Numbered from the stretch's first letter, positions 7,840-15,379 are shown. The stretch: DNA of 38,055 nt from Streptomyces antimicrobicus (GCF_020532625.1 NZ_JAJAUY010000052.1:1-38055); one strand, 5' to 3'. Notes: generated by a model from the sequence alone, not told the origin. Translations and numbers: made by a program.

Positions 7840-7900
7840 GAGGCCCACTCGTGTGGGCCTCCACCGCCCCTTTTTGTCCCGCCAAGCTCACCTCTTGGCG
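7840..7900 (-). terminator. paired hairpins downstream of the ABC-F gene
   Basis: A 7-bp stem CGCCAAG/CTTGGCG (7880-7886 with 7894-7900) begins 1 nt after the ABC-F stop codon. A 9-bp perfect stem GAGGCCCAC/GTGGGCCTC with a 4-nt loop (7840-7848 with 7853-7861) follows. Read on the minus strand these end ABC-F transcription. On the plus strand the second stem is followed at 7871-7875 by TTTTT, so it would also stop transcription running the other way. Confidence 0.65.
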
Positions 7901-7901
7901 T

Positions 7902-9545
7902 TCACATCACCTCCCGGAGCTCTTCCACCGACGTCGGCCGCAGCCCGCCGGTGTCCACCAGCACCCACCGGGTGATCCCGATCGACTCCAGGAAGGGCAG
8001 GTCGTGGCTGGCCACCAGCAGGGCGCCCTCGTACGCGTCCAGGGCCCCGGCCAGGTGCCGTACGCTCGCCAGGTCGAGGTTGTTGGTGGGTTCGTCCAGC
8101 ATCAGCAGCTGCGGTGCCGGCTCGGCCAGCAGCAGCGCCGCCAGCGTCGCGCGGAACCGTTCGCCGCCCGACAAGGTGCCCGCCGGCTGGTCGCCGCGGG
8201 CGCCGCGGAACAGGAAGTGCGCCAGCCGCGCCCGGATCCGGTTCGGGGTGGCGTCGGGTGCGAAGCGCGCCGCGTTCTCCACCACCGACCGGCTGTCGTC
8301 CAGCACGTCGAGGCGCTGCGGCAGGAACCGCGCGGGCACGTGTGTGACCGCCTCCCCGGCCGCGGGCTCGATCAGCCCGGCCACCGTGCGCAGCAAGGTG
8401 GTCTTGCCCGCTCCGTTGCGCCCCACCAGTGCCACCCGCTCCGGACCGCGCACCTCCCACTCCACCGGCAGCGCCGGGCCGTGGGCGGGCTGCAGCCCGT
8501 GCAGGGTCAGTACGACCCGGCCCGGCGGGACCCGGGTCGCCGGCAGCTCGACGCGGATCTCGTCGTCGTCGCGGACCGCCTCGCGCGCCTGGCCCAGGCG
8601 TTCACGGGCCTGGGCCAGCCGGTCCTGCTGGGTGGCGCGCAGCTTGCCGGCCGACTCCTGGGCGGAGCGCTTGAGGGTGTTCGCGACGATCTTCGGGGCC
8701 CGCCGGTTCTCCTCCATCTTGCGCGCGTAGCGCCTGCGGCGGGCCAGGGCGTGCTGGGTGTCGACGAGTTCGCGCTTCTGCCGCTGGACGTCGGCCTCCG
8801 CCGCCCTGACGCCGCGCAAGGCGGCCTCCTGCTCGGCGGCGACCTGCTCCTCGTAGGCCGTGAAGTTGCCTCCGTACCAGCGCACTTCGCCGTCGCGCAG
8901 CTCGGCGATCTGGTCGACCCGGTCGAGCAGCTCGCGGTCGTGGCTGACCAGGAGCAGCACGCCGGGCCAGGAGTCCACGGCCGCGTGCAGGCGCCGCCGG
9001 GCCCGCAGGTCCAGGTTGTTGGTGGGCTCGTCGAGCAGGAGGACGTCGGGCCGGGCGAGGAGCAGCGCCGCCAGCCGCAGCAGCACGGACTCACCGCCCG
9101 ACAGTTCACCGACGGTGCGGTCCAGGTCCGGGGCGAGGCCGAGTTGGGACAGCAGGGCCAGGGCGCGCTCCTCGACGTCCCAGTCGTCGCCGACGGCCGC
9201 GAGGTTCTCCTCGGTGACCTCGCCCGCCTCGACGGCGTGCAGGGCGGCCCGGGTCGTGGCGATCCCGAGGACCTCGTCCACCCGCAGGGCGGTGCGGAGC
9301 GTGACGTCCTGGGGGAGGTAGCCGACCGAGCCGGCGACCGAGAGCTGGCCCTCGCTCGGGGCGAGTTCCCCGGCGAGGAGCTTCAACAGGGTGGACTTGC
9401 CGGACCCGTTGCGCCCGATCAGGGCGGTGCGGCCGGGGCCGACGACGAGGTCGAGTCCGTCGAGGACGGGCGTGCCGTCCGGCCAGTCGAAGCCGAGCGC
9501 GGAGCAGGTGACGTAGGCAGGGGTGTGCGCAGGGGCGTGGCTCAT
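7902..9545 (-). CDS. ABC-F family ATPase (ribosome-associated/antibiotic resistance type)
   Basis: 547 residues with two ABC domains and no membrane segment, the ABC-F layout. Domain 1 has Walker A GRNGSGKST, signature LSGGE and Walker B VLLLDEPTNNLDL; domain 2 has GRNGAGKTT, LSGGERF and LLMLDEPTNNLDL. The interdomain linker is long, charged and Arg-rich (QRKRELVDTQHALARRRRYARKMEENRRAPK), the part that reaches into the ribosome in characterised members. Family members act on translating ribosomes, either in housekeeping or in protecting them from macrolide, lincosamide or pleuromutilin drugs; I cannot assign a drug. ATG at 9545 is chosen because GGAGG lies 5 nt upstream. The roughly 125-nt structured leader is unusual and suggests attenuation. 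Confidence 0.92.
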   Translation of the reverse strand: MSHAPAHTPAYVTCSALGFDWPDGTPVLDGLDLVVGPGRTALIGRNGSGKSTLLKLLAGELAPSEGQLSVAGSVGYLPQDVTLRTALRVDEVLGIATTRAALHAVEAGEVTEENLAAVGDDWDVEERALALLSQLGLAPDLDRTVGELSGGESVLLRLAALLLARPDVLLLDEPTNNLDLRARRRLHAAVDSWPGVLLLVSHDRELLDRVDQIAELRDGEVRWYGGNFTAYEEQVAAEQEAALRGVRAAEADVQRQKRELVDTQHALARRRRYARKMEENRRAPKIVANTLKRSAQESAGKLRATQQDRLAQARERLGQAREAVRDDDEIRVELPATRVPPGRVVLTLHGLQPAHGPALPVEWEVRGPERVALVGRNGAGKTTLLRTVAGLIEPAAGEAVTHVPARFLPQRLDVLDDSRSVVENAARFAPDATPNRIRARLAHFLFRGARGDQPAGTLSGGERFRATLAALLLAEPAPQLLMLDEPTNNLDLASVRHLAGALDAYEGALLVASHDLPFLESIGITRWVLVDTGGLRPTSVEELREVM

Positions 9546-9706
9546 GGAGGCCTCCAGGTTGCGGGAGTGGTGCAGTGCAACGTGGGGAGACACCGGCGAC
9601 CCACGGGTCGGGAGGGGTGTCTCGGACCTCAGAAGTGCAACGTCCTGCTCCGATCGGACGGGGATGGGCCGTCATCGAAGCTAAAGGGGCCGCCGGGCGG
9701 CCGCAA
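9542..9706 (-). promoter_or_regulatory. promoter and structured leader of the ABC-F gene (possible attenuator)
   Basis: On the minus strand a -35 TTGCGG (9701-9706) and -10 TAGCTT (9678-9683) are 17 bp apart, predicting a leader of about 125 nt before ATG 9545. In it GAGACACC (9587-9594) pairs with GGTGTCTC (9616-9623), enclosing a second stem CGACC/GGTCG (9597-9601 with 9606-9610). The 10-mer AGTGCAACGT (plus-strand reading) occurs at 9574-9583 and 9634-9643, exactly 60 bp apart, flanking the hairpin. A 20-codon open frame starting GTG at 9604 ends at TGA 9544-9542, overlapping the ABC-F start as ATGA; it has no clear ribosome site. Attenuation is an inference. Confidence 0.5.
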
Positions 9707-9729
9707 CGCAATTACCGGGACGGGCGCGG

Positions 9730-9759
9730 GGGCGGCGGACCGCTCGCGAAGCGCCGCCC
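9730..9759 (-). terminator. hairpin downstream of the SsgA-like gene
   Basis: GGGCGGC (9730-9736) pairs with GCCGCCC (9753-9759), 21 nt beyond the SsgA-like stop codon on the minus strand. It separates that gene from the ABC-F promoter. Confidence 0.55.
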
Positions 9760-9780
9760 GGCAGCCGCCCGCGCGAGCCG

Positions 9781-10197
9781 TCAGTGCGAGTCGCGCATGA
9801 GTTCCGCGAGCCCGTGGTCCACGTCCAGGTAGAGGTGCTCCAGGCCCGCCGGGACCAGGGCGGTGGCCCGCTCCAGGAACCGGTGCAGGTCCGCGGTCTC
9901 CATCAGGACGATGGCCACCCCCTCCGGGGCGTGGAACTCCACGACCGTGCGGTCCGGTCCGTACGGGCGCACGCGCACGTCCCCGAAGCCGGCGGGTCGG
10001 CTCACGCCGGTCTCCAGCAGCTCGCGGCCGAACGTCCACGACACCTCGACGCCCTCCAGCGTCGCCGGCGCGGGGAAGGCCATGCGCACGGCGAACGGGT
10101 CCGACCGGTCGTAGCAGAGCGTGACGGGAAGGGTCTCGACCTTCGGGGCGGTGGCGACCAGACGGGCCTGCACGGTCTGCTCGATGACGGTGATCAA
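9781..10197 (-). CDS. SsgA-like sporulation/cell-division regulator (SALP family)
   Basis: 138 residues. The family pattern is clear: VTLCYDRSDPFAVRMAFP near the N-terminus, then VSWTFGRELLETGV, a GDVRVRPYG segment and PAGLEHLYLDVDHGLAELM at the C-terminus. SsgA-like proteins occur only in morphologically complex actinobacteria and guide septum placement and spore-wall synthesis (SsgA/SsgB recruit FtsZ); which paralogue this is cannot be told. I chose a TTG start at 10197 because AAGGGAG lies 6 nt upstream and the resulting length fits the family. An ATG at 10284 would add 29 low-complexity residues (TTPGPPPGSAV) and has no ribosome site. It is a monocistronic minus-strand gene with its own terminator. 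Confidence 0.92.
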   Translation of the reverse strand: MITVIEQTVQARLVATAPKVETLPVTLCYDRSDPFAVRMAFPAPATLEGVEVSWTFGRELLETGVSRPAGFGDVRVRPYGPDRTVVEFHAPEGVAIVLMETADLHRFLERATALVPAGLEHLYLDVDHGLAELMRDSH

Positions 10198-10519
10198 GGC
10201 TCGCTCCCTTACGGCGGATCCGGGCGGCGGGCCGGGGGTGGTGCCCGCATCTGCATAGACGCCGGAATCGGCGAATCCGTGCATGCGAGGGGGACGTGAG
10301 CTGTGTCACTGAATGGCTGATTCCGCACTGTTGCGTGACGGCGGCGGGGCGTAGGCGCCGGGTCTTCGATGTTCGGCGGGGCGGGGGAGGGCTGGAGGGG
10401 CTCTGGAGGATGGCCTGAATTCGCTCACTCCACGAGAGCAAGACGCCGGCCGGCGGGAACGGCCCGACGGTGCGCGCACCCTGGACGGTGATCAGCGTGC
10501 TGCGTTAGCTTCCCGCCCC
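10198..10519. other. intergenic region between the SsgA-like and BNR-repeat genes
   Basis: A 322-bp divergent gap with no convincing gene. It must contain both promoters. For the plus-strand gene, TAGCTT at 10507-10512 lies 7 nt before ATG 10520, compatible with a leaderless start. A GTCAC / GTGAC pair about 40 bp apart lies upstream of the SsgA-like gene; I attach no function to it. Confidence 0.5.
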
Positions 10520-11761
10520 ATGAGACCTCTGGGCATCGGTACGGGCATGGGCACGGGGATGTGCGCGGCAGTGTTGGCGGGCCTGCTGGCGGCCGCACCG
10601 GCGGCGCGGGCGGTGCAACCGCCGGACCCGACCGGCGCGGTGGCCGCAACCGCGACCGAGACCGGCGCCGCGGTCGGCACCGCCGCCGGTTCAGCCGCCG
10701 GTCCGGCCGCCGGTACCGGCCTGACCGGCGTCGGCTGGTCGCTCAAGGCCACCGGCAAAGAGGCCCGCTTCCGCGGCCTCGCCGCCGTCAGCCGCAGCAC
10801 GGCATGGGTGTCGGGCTCCAAGGGGACCGTGCTGCGCACCGTCGACGGCGGCCGGACCTGGTCCGACGTCTCGCCGGCCGCGGCGGTGGCCGACGGCCTG
10901 GAACTGCGCGACATCGAGGCGTTCGACGCGCGGCGCGCGGTGGCCCTGTCCATCGGCGAGGGCGAGGACTCCCGGGTCTTCCGCACCGAAGACGGCGGCG
11001 CCACCTGGAGCGAAACCTTCCGCAACCCCGACCCCAAGGCGTTCTACGACTGCCTGACCTTCTCCGACCCGCGCCACGGGCTGGCCATGAGCGACCCGGT
11101 GGACGGCAAGTTCCGCATCCTGTCGACCGACGACGGCGGACGCAGCTGGCGGGTGCTGCCCGCCGACGGAATGCCCGCCGCCCTGCCGGGCGAGGCCGGC
11201 TTCGCGGCGAGCGGCCAGTGCCTGGTGAGCGCCGGGCCGCGGGACGTGTGGCTCGCCACCGGCGGGGGCGCGACGGCCCGTGTGCTGCACTCCGCCGACC
11301 GGGGCCTGACCTGGCGGGTGGCCGAGTCCACGGTGCCCGCCGGGGACCCGGCGAAGGGCGTCTTCGCCCTCGCGTTCCGCCACGACGGCTACGCCGCGCA
11401 CGGCCTGGCCGTGGGCGGCGACTACCGCGCCGGCGAGGCCTCCCCGCGCGCCGCGGCCGTCTCCGCCGACTCCGGCCGCACCTGGCAGGCCGCCGACACC
11501 CCGCCGCCGGCGTACCGCTCGGGCGTGACCTGGCTCCCCTCCCACCCGGGCCTGCGCTCGGCCGCCCTGGCGGTCGGCCCGACCGGCACGGACGTCACGA
11601 CGGACGCCGGCCGCACCTGGCGCCCGCTGGACACCGGCTCCTTCGACACGGTGTCCTGCGCCCGCCCCGCCCCCGGCGCCCGGCCGTACGAGGCGTGCTG
11701 GGCCGCGGGTGAGAAGGGCCGCGTGGCCCGGCTGGACACGACCGGGGCCGCCGGGAACTAG
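10520..11761 (+). CDS. secreted BNR/Asp-box beta-propeller protein (Ycf48-like)
   Basis: 413 residues. An N-terminal signal peptide (MCAAVLAGLLAAAPAARA) is followed by an Ala/Thr/Gly-rich low-complexity stretch to about residue 70. The rest contains six Asp-box motifs of the form S/T-x-D-x-G-x-T/S-W: TVDGGRTW, TEDGGATW, TDDGGRSW, SADRGLTW, SADSGRTW and TTDAGRTW. This spacing builds a beta-propeller as in sialidases and the photosystem II assembly factor HCF136/Ycf48. Sialidase catalytic residues are not evident, so a binding or scaffold role is more likely than glycosidase activity. Streptomyces are not photosynthetic, so the annotation often borrowed from Ycf48 should not be taken literally. 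Two cysteines (FYDCLTF, SGQCLVS) could pair outside the cell. Confidence 0.85.
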   Translation: MRPLGIGTGMGTGMCAAVLAGLLAAAPAARAVQPPDPTGAVAATATETGAAVGTAAGSAAGPAAGTGLTGVGWSLKATGKEARFRGLAAVSRSTAWVSGSKGTVLRTVDGGRTWSDVSPAAAVADGLELRDIEAFDARRAVALSIGEGEDSRVFRTEDGGATWSETFRNPDPKAFYDCLTFSDPRHGLAMSDPVDGKFRILSTDDGGRSWRVLPADGMPAALPGEAGFAASGQCLVSAGPRDVWLATGGGATARVLHSADRGLTWRVAESTVPAGDPAKGVFALAFRHDGYAAHGLAVGGDYRAGEASPRAAAVSADSGRTWQAADTPPPAYRSGVTWLPSHPGLRSAALAVGPTGTDVTTDAGRTWRPLDTGSFDTVSCARPAPGARPYEACWAAGEKGRVARLDTTGAAGN

Positions 11762-11831
11762 TCGGGCACGAGGCCGATCAGGGCGTCCCGGTGGGGCGCG
11801 CGGCGCGACCGGTCGGCGGGAGGGTGCGGTC

Positions 11832-12452
11832 ATGGACCGAGCAGAGGTACTGCTCATCGGCGGGCGTGCCGGTGTCGGCAAGACGACGGTGGGGTGGGAG
11901 GTCTCGGCACGTCTGCGTGCCGCGACGGTCGCCCACTGCGTGGTCGAAGGCGACTGCATGGGCCAGGTCCATCCGGCCCCCGCCGGGGACCCGCACCGCA
12001 GGAAGATCGGCGAGCGCAATCTGACGGCCCTCTGGTCGAACTACGCCGAGCTCGGCCACCGCCGCTTGATCTACACCAACACGGTGAGCGTCCTCGCCGA
12101 GAACGAGGGCATGTTCCTGCGGGCCATGGGCGGGGACGTCAGGATCGTGCGGGTGCTGCTCACCGCGTCCGACGCCACCGCCCGCGAGCGGCTGACCGGC
12201 CGGGAGTTGGGCTCCGAGTTCGAGCAGGAGTGGCAGGCCAGCGTCCGCAGAGCGCGGATGCTGGATGAGCGGATGCCCCCGGACACGGTGCGGGTGGCGA
12301 CCGACGGACGGACCGTGGTCGACATCGCGCGCGAGGTCGTGAGCGCCACCGGATGGCTGCCCAGGTGTGCTGTCCTAGGCCGGCAGGAGGCCGATCAGGG
12401 CGTCGCGGAGCGTCGGGCGGCGGGTGGTGACGAAGCGGTGCAGGGTCCGTGA
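11832..12452 (+). CDS. P-loop NTPase, kinase-like
   Basis: 206 residues. The Walker A motif GGRAGVGKTT is at residues 10-19 (Lys17). It is followed by VVEGDCMGQVHP, where ASKHA-unrelated small-molecule kinases hold the substrate acid, and by LTGRELGSEFEQEW and RVATDGRTVVDIAREV, a layout like gluconate/shikimate-type or AAA-like nucleotide kinases. The substrate is unknown. GGAGGG 7 nt before ATG 11832 supports the start. The recognisable domain ends near SATGWLP; the last 26 codons (to TGA 12450-12452) run antisense through the end of the convergent monooxygenase gene, a 78-bp overlap, and look atypical. Confidence 0.8.
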   Translation: MDRAEVLLIGGRAGVGKTTVGWEVSARLRAATVAHCVVEGDCMGQVHPAPAGDPHRRKIGERNLTALWSNYAELGHRRLIYTNTVSVLAENEGMFLRAMGGDVRIVRVLLTASDATARERLTGRELGSEFEQEWQASVRRARMLDERMPPDTVRVATDGRTVVDIAREVVSATGWLPRCAVLGRQEADQGVAERRAAGGDEAVQGP

Positions 12453-13457
12453 GCCGAGGGCCACGCGCTGCGCGCTGCGGCGGCGCTCCGCGTCGTACGC
12501 GCGCAGGGCGGCGGGCAGCGCGGCGCTGCCGTGCGCGGCGACGGCGCGGGTGAGGGCCTCGGCGTCGAGGAGGGCGGTGCACGCGCCCTGGCCGAGGTTG
12601 GGCGTCATGGCGTGCGCCGCGTCGCCGACGAGGGCGACCCGGCCGGCGGAGACGAACGAGGGCAGCGCCGGGTGGAGGTGGCGCATCTCGTAGCGGATCC
12701 ACGTGGCGGGGTCGGTTCCGGCGAGCAGGCGCGGGACCGGGTCGTGCCAGCCGTCGAACGCGGCCCGCAGGTCGGCGGCGGTCGTGGCCCCGGGCACGGC
12801 GGCGTACCAGTTGGTGCGGCCCGGCTCGACGGGCGTCATCCCGAAGAAGCGGCCCCGGCCCCAGGTCTCCCCGTGGATCTCGGTCTCGAAGTCGGCGATG
12901 CCGATCCAGGCGACGGTGCCGAGGGTGCGCACCCGGCTGCGGGTGCCGAAGTGGGCGGTGCGGACGGCGCTGTTGAGGCCGTCCGCGCCGACGACCAGGT
13001 CGGCGGTGAGGGTGCGCGGGTCGGTGAGCCGCTGCCCGTACTCGACGTCCGTGCCGCCGAGCCGGCCCAGTTCGGCGAGCAGCGCGTCGATCAGGTGGGG
13101 CCGGGAGACGAGGAGTTCGGGGCGGCCGGCCTTGCGTTCGACCCGTTCGAGGGGGAGGGCGGCGAGCACCGTGCCGTCGGGGCGCCGGATGTGGGCCCGG
13201 CGGTAGGGCAGGGCCCGCGCGCGGAGGGCCTCGCCGAGGCCGAGCCGGTCCAGGGCGGCCTGGGCGGTGGGGTGGATGCCGAAGGCGGTCCCGTAGCGCT
13301 CCGGGGTGCTGCGGCCCTCCAGGACCCGGACGGACCAGCCGGCCCGGCGCAGGCCGATCGCGGCGGCGAGGCCGCCGACGCCGGCGCCGACGACGACGGC
13401 CGTGCCGGGGGCGGGGGTGGTGTTCGTGCCGTTCTCGCCGTTCCGGTCGCTCTCCAT
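12375..13457 (-). CDS. FAD-dependent monooxygenase (PHBH-type)
   Basis: 360 residues. The N-terminal FAD site is VVVGAGVGGLAAAIGLRRAG, followed by the acid in VRVLEGR. ADLVVGADGLNSAVR is the DG motif and RVALVGDAAHAMTPNLGQGACTALLDA the GD motif, giving the full triad of group A flavoprotein hydroxylases, which use NAD(P)H and O2 on aromatic or polyketide-like substrates. GAGGAG 6 nt before ATG 13457 fixes the start; a longer frame upstream lacks a ribosome site. It is divergent from a TetR regulator, and the shared 136-bp region carries three 14-bp operator repeats, so the regulator probably represses this gene and senses its substrate (inference), the usual arrangement of flavin-based detoxification or resistance. 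Confidence 0.92.
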   Translation of the reverse strand: MESDRNGENGTNTTPAPGTAVVVGAGVGGLAAAIGLRRAGWSVRVLEGRSTPERYGTAFGIHPTAQAALDRLGLGEALRARALPYRRAHIRRPDGTVLAALPLERVERKAGRPELLVSRPHLIDALLAELGRLGGTDVEYGQRLTDPRTLTADLVVGADGLNSAVRTAHFGTRSRVRTLGTVAWIGIADFETEIHGETWGRGRFFGMTPVEPGRTNWYAAVPGATTAADLRAAFDGWHDPVPRLLAGTDPATWIRYEMRHLHPALPSFVSAGRVALVGDAAHAMTPNLGQGACTALLDAEALTRAVAAHGSAALPAALRAYDAERRRSAQRVALGSRTLHRFVTTRRPTLRDALIGLLPA

Positions 13458-13539
13458 GGCGTGCTCCTCGGTCCTCGGTCCTCGATCCGGACGAACAGGA
13501 CGGCGCCGCGGGACGTCAGGGCAGGGGCGAGACGTCACT

Positions 13540-13581
13540 ACCACGCCTGTGGTGCTACACCTGTGGTACCACGCCTGTGGT
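13540..13581. promoter_or_regulatory. three tandem 14-bp operator repeats (TetR site)
   Basis: Three head-to-tail 14-bp units fill 13540-13581. Units 1 and 3 are identical (ACCACGCCTGTGGT) and are themselves dyads, ACCAC-4-GTGGT; unit 2 (GCTACACCTGTGGT) keeps the right half. CCTGTGGT thus recurs at 13546, 13560 and 13574, exactly 14 bp apart, and GTGGTACCAC across the unit 2-3 junction is a perfect palindrome. The array lies between the divergent monooxygenase and TetR genes and ends 12 bp before the TetR GTG. TATGCT (13582-13587) is a probable -10 of a leaderless TetR transcript, so binding would autorepress. Confidence 0.75.
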
Positions 13582-13593
13582 TATGCTGCCAAG

Positions 13594-14187
13594 GTGAATC
13601 AGGAGCGAAGGGACCGGCTGCGCGACGCGGCGCTCGCCGTACTGGCCGAGGCGGGCGGGCGGGGCCTGACCCACCGGGCCGTGGACGCCGCCGCACAGGT
13701 GCCTGCGGGCACCGCCAAGAACTACTTCCCGAGCCGCGACGCCCTGCTGCGCGGCGTGGCCGAGCGCTGCCTGGAGCAGTACCGGGCCGTGGCCGCCGCC
13801 CTGGCGGGGGCCGGGCCGGGGCCGTCCGACCGGGCCGGGCTCGCGGCCCTGATCGCCGCGCTGCTGCGGGACGTGGCCGGGCCCGGCCGGGCCCGCGTGC
13901 TGGCCTACCTGGAACTGCAGACCGAGGCCACCCGGCGGCCCTGGCTGGCCGCGCAGTTGGACCCGATCGCCGCCGGTGACTTCGCCGCGCACCGGTCGCT
14001 GCTGGCCGGCGCGGGCCTCCCGGCCGGGCCGGAGCAGGTCCGTGCGCTCACCCTGGCGCTGCACGGGGCCGTTCCGCACCTGCTGGCGGGCGCCCCGGAG
14101 ACCTTGGCCGCGGCCGGACTCGACGACCTCGACGGCTTCGCGCGCGGCCTGCTGGCCCGGGTGTGCCCCGACGAGGGGACTGCCTGA
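13594..14187 (+). CDS. TetR family transcriptional regulator
   Basis: 197 residues. The N-terminal helix-turn-helix runs about residues 8-50: RLRDAALAVLAEAGGRGLTHRAVDAAAQVPAGTAKNYF, ending in the typical YFPSRDALL. The remaining Ala/Leu-rich helices form the ligand-binding and dimer domain. GTG at 13594 is chosen because it opens directly on the DNA-binding helices; it lacks a ribosome site and lies 6 nt after a TATGCT box, suggesting a leaderless message. It is divergent from the FAD monooxygenase and almost certainly binds the 14-bp repeats in between. Confidence 0.93.
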   Translation: MNQERRDRLRDAALAVLAEAGGRGLTHRAVDAAAQVPAGTAKNYFPSRDALLRGVAERCLEQYRAVAAALAGAGPGPSDRAGLAALIAALLRDVAGPGRARVLAYLELQTEATRRPWLAAQLDPIAAGDFAAHRSLLAGAGLPAGPEQVRALTLALHGAVPHLLAGAPETLAAAGLDDLDGFARGLLARVCPDEGTA

Positions 14188-14240
14188 CGCCACGACGGCG
14201 ACCGGCCGAAGACCGGGTGACCCACGGCGTCCGCGGCCGG

Positions 14241-14324
14241 CCCGGTGCGGTCGGCCGGCCCGCTGGCGTACATCGGGCCGCTGGCGTACGTCGGCCCGGT
14301 GCGGTCGGCGGTCCGCTGGCGTAC
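14241..14324. repeat. short direct repeats between convergent genes
   Basis: CCGCTGGCGTAC occurs at 14260-14271, 14278-14289 and 14313-14324, and CCCGGTGCGGTCGGC at 14241-14255 and 14295-14309. The array fills the 156-bp gap between the convergent TetR and YciI-like genes. I see no gene and no clear hairpin beyond GC-rich pairing. Confidence 0.7.
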
Positions 14325-14343
14325 GCCGGCCCCGTGGCGTCGG

Positions 14344-14643
14344 TCAGGTCGGCAGCGTCTCCCGGGCCGCGGCCAGGGAGGCGGACGTCTTGGTCGCTAT
14401 GAACTCCGTGATGCGATAGGCGCACACGCCGGCCAGCACGAACGGGTCCCCCTGCGCGACGCGCTCGATCTCGGCCCGGGACATCCCCGTCGCGATGATG
14501 ACGCCGCCGTCGCGCGGCACCTTGCGGCCGGAGGCGAGGAAGGTCCCGGCGGCGTAGTGCCCGTCGAGCCACGCGACGTGCGCGTCCAGGTGCTCATCGA
14601 CGTCCTCGATCGGGGCGGTGTAGGTCAGCTCCATGACGAACAT
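14344..14643 (-). CDS. YciI-like protein
   Basis: 99 residues of the dimeric ferredoxin-like alpha/beta-barrel fold: MFVMELTYTAP, then HVAWLDGHYAAGTFLASGRKVPRDGGVIIATG, then EIERVAQGDPFVLAGVCAYRITEF. The conserved His (DAHVAWL/DGHY) and the Asp of the GDPF motif, seen in YciI/YCII proteins, are present. The reaction is not established for most members; some are dehydrochlorinase- or muconolactone isomerase-like. ATG at 14643 gives the usual MF start; ATG at 14634 is an alternative. It shares a 25-bp divergent gap with endonuclease V, so it is probably leaderless. Confidence 0.88.
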   Translation of the reverse strand: MFVMELTYTAPIEDVDEHLDAHVAWLDGHYAAGTFLASGRKVPRDGGVIIATGMSRAEIERVAQGDPFVLAGVCAYRITEFIATKTSASLAAARETLPT

Positions 14644-14668
14644 GATCGCCAGGCTACTCTCGGGCCCC
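14644..14668. promoter_or_regulatory. 25-bp divergent gap with face-to-face leaderless promoters
   Basis: Only 25 bp separate the two start codons, leaving no room for ribosome sites. TACTCT (14655-14660) is a -10 for endonuclease V, 8 nt before its ATG. TAGCCT on the minus strand (14650-14655) is a -10 for the YciI-like gene, 6 nt before its ATG. The two boxes nearly coincide, so each -35 lies inside the opposite gene and the two polymerases should exclude one another. Confidence 0.5.
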
Positions 14669-15379
14669 ATGACGAGCGTGCACACCCCCGCCGACGAGGC
14701 CGAGGCCCGGGCGGTGCAGGACGAATTGCGGAGCCGTGTCGTGTTCGACGAGCCGGGGCCGCCGCCCGGTCAGGGGCTCGTGGCCGGGGTGGACGTCGCC
14801 TACGACGACGAGCGGGACCTGGTCGCCGCCGCGGCCGTCGTCCTCGACGCGGCGACGCTCGACGTGGTCGAGCAGGCCACCGCCGTCGGGCGGGTCAGCT
14901 TCCCGTACGTCCCCGGCCTGCTCGCCTTCCGCGAGCTGCCCACCGTGCTCGCCGCGCTCGACGCGCTCACGGTCACGCCCGACCTGGTGGTGTGCGACGG
15001 CTACGGCCTCGCCCACCCCCGCCGGTTCGGGCTGGCCTGCCACCTCGGGGTGGTCACGGGCCGGCCCGTCATGGGCGTGGCGAAGAACCCCTTCACCTTC
15101 ACCTGCGCCGAGCCGGGCCCCGCCCGCGGCGACGCCTCCGCGCTCGTCGCCGAGGACGGCTCCGAGGTGGGCCGCGCCCTGCGCACCCAGGACGGGATCA
15201 AGCCCGTCTACGTCTCCGTCGGGCACCGGATCTCGCTGGACAACGCCTGTGCGCACGCGCTGGCCCTGAGCCCGCGCTTCCGCATACCGGAGACCACCCG
15301 GCACGCCGACGCCCTGTGCCGCCGCGCCCTGCGCGCCGCCGTCGGCCACGGCGCGTCCGGGACGTCGTCGCAGCCGTAG
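14669..15379 (+). CDS. nfi: endonuclease V (deoxyinosine 3'-endonuclease)
   Basis: 236 residues. Family motifs are all present: GVDVAYDD (metal-binding Asp near residue 44), FPYVPGLLAFRELP, DGYGLAHPRRFGLACHLGV, GVAKNPF and KPVYVSVGHRISLDNA. The enzyme nicks DNA at the second phosphodiester bond 3' of hypoxanthine (deaminated adenine), starting alternative excision repair, and depends on Mg2+. The Tyr of the PYVPG wedge that separates strands is retained. ATG at 14669 is used with a probable leaderless transcript. Typical members are 220-240 residues long. Confidence 0.95.
   Translation: MTSVHTPADEAEARAVQDELRSRVVFDEPGPPPGQGLVAGVDVAYDDERDLVAAAAVVLDAATLDVVEQATAVGRVSFPYVPGLLAFRELPTVLAALDALTVTPDLVVCDGYGLAHPRRFGLACHLGVVTGRPVMGVAKNPFTFTCAEPGPARGDASALVAEDGSEVGRALRTQDGIKPVYVSVGHRISLDNACAHALALSPRFRIPETTRHADALCRRALRAAVGHGASGTSSQP

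Noticed and set aside
9542..9604. A 20-codon leader peptide gene upstream of ABC-F
   Set aside because: It has no ribosome site and its GTG lies inside the predicted hairpin loop, so I report it only as part of the leader.
10520..11761. Photosystem II assembly factor function for the BNR-repeat protein
   Set aside because: The Asp-box repeats give only the fold. A non-photosynthetic organism makes the literal function impossible.
14241..14324. Attachment site or integrase target in the short repeats
   Set aside because: No integrase, tRNA end or mobile gene lies near. The repeats look like local slippage.
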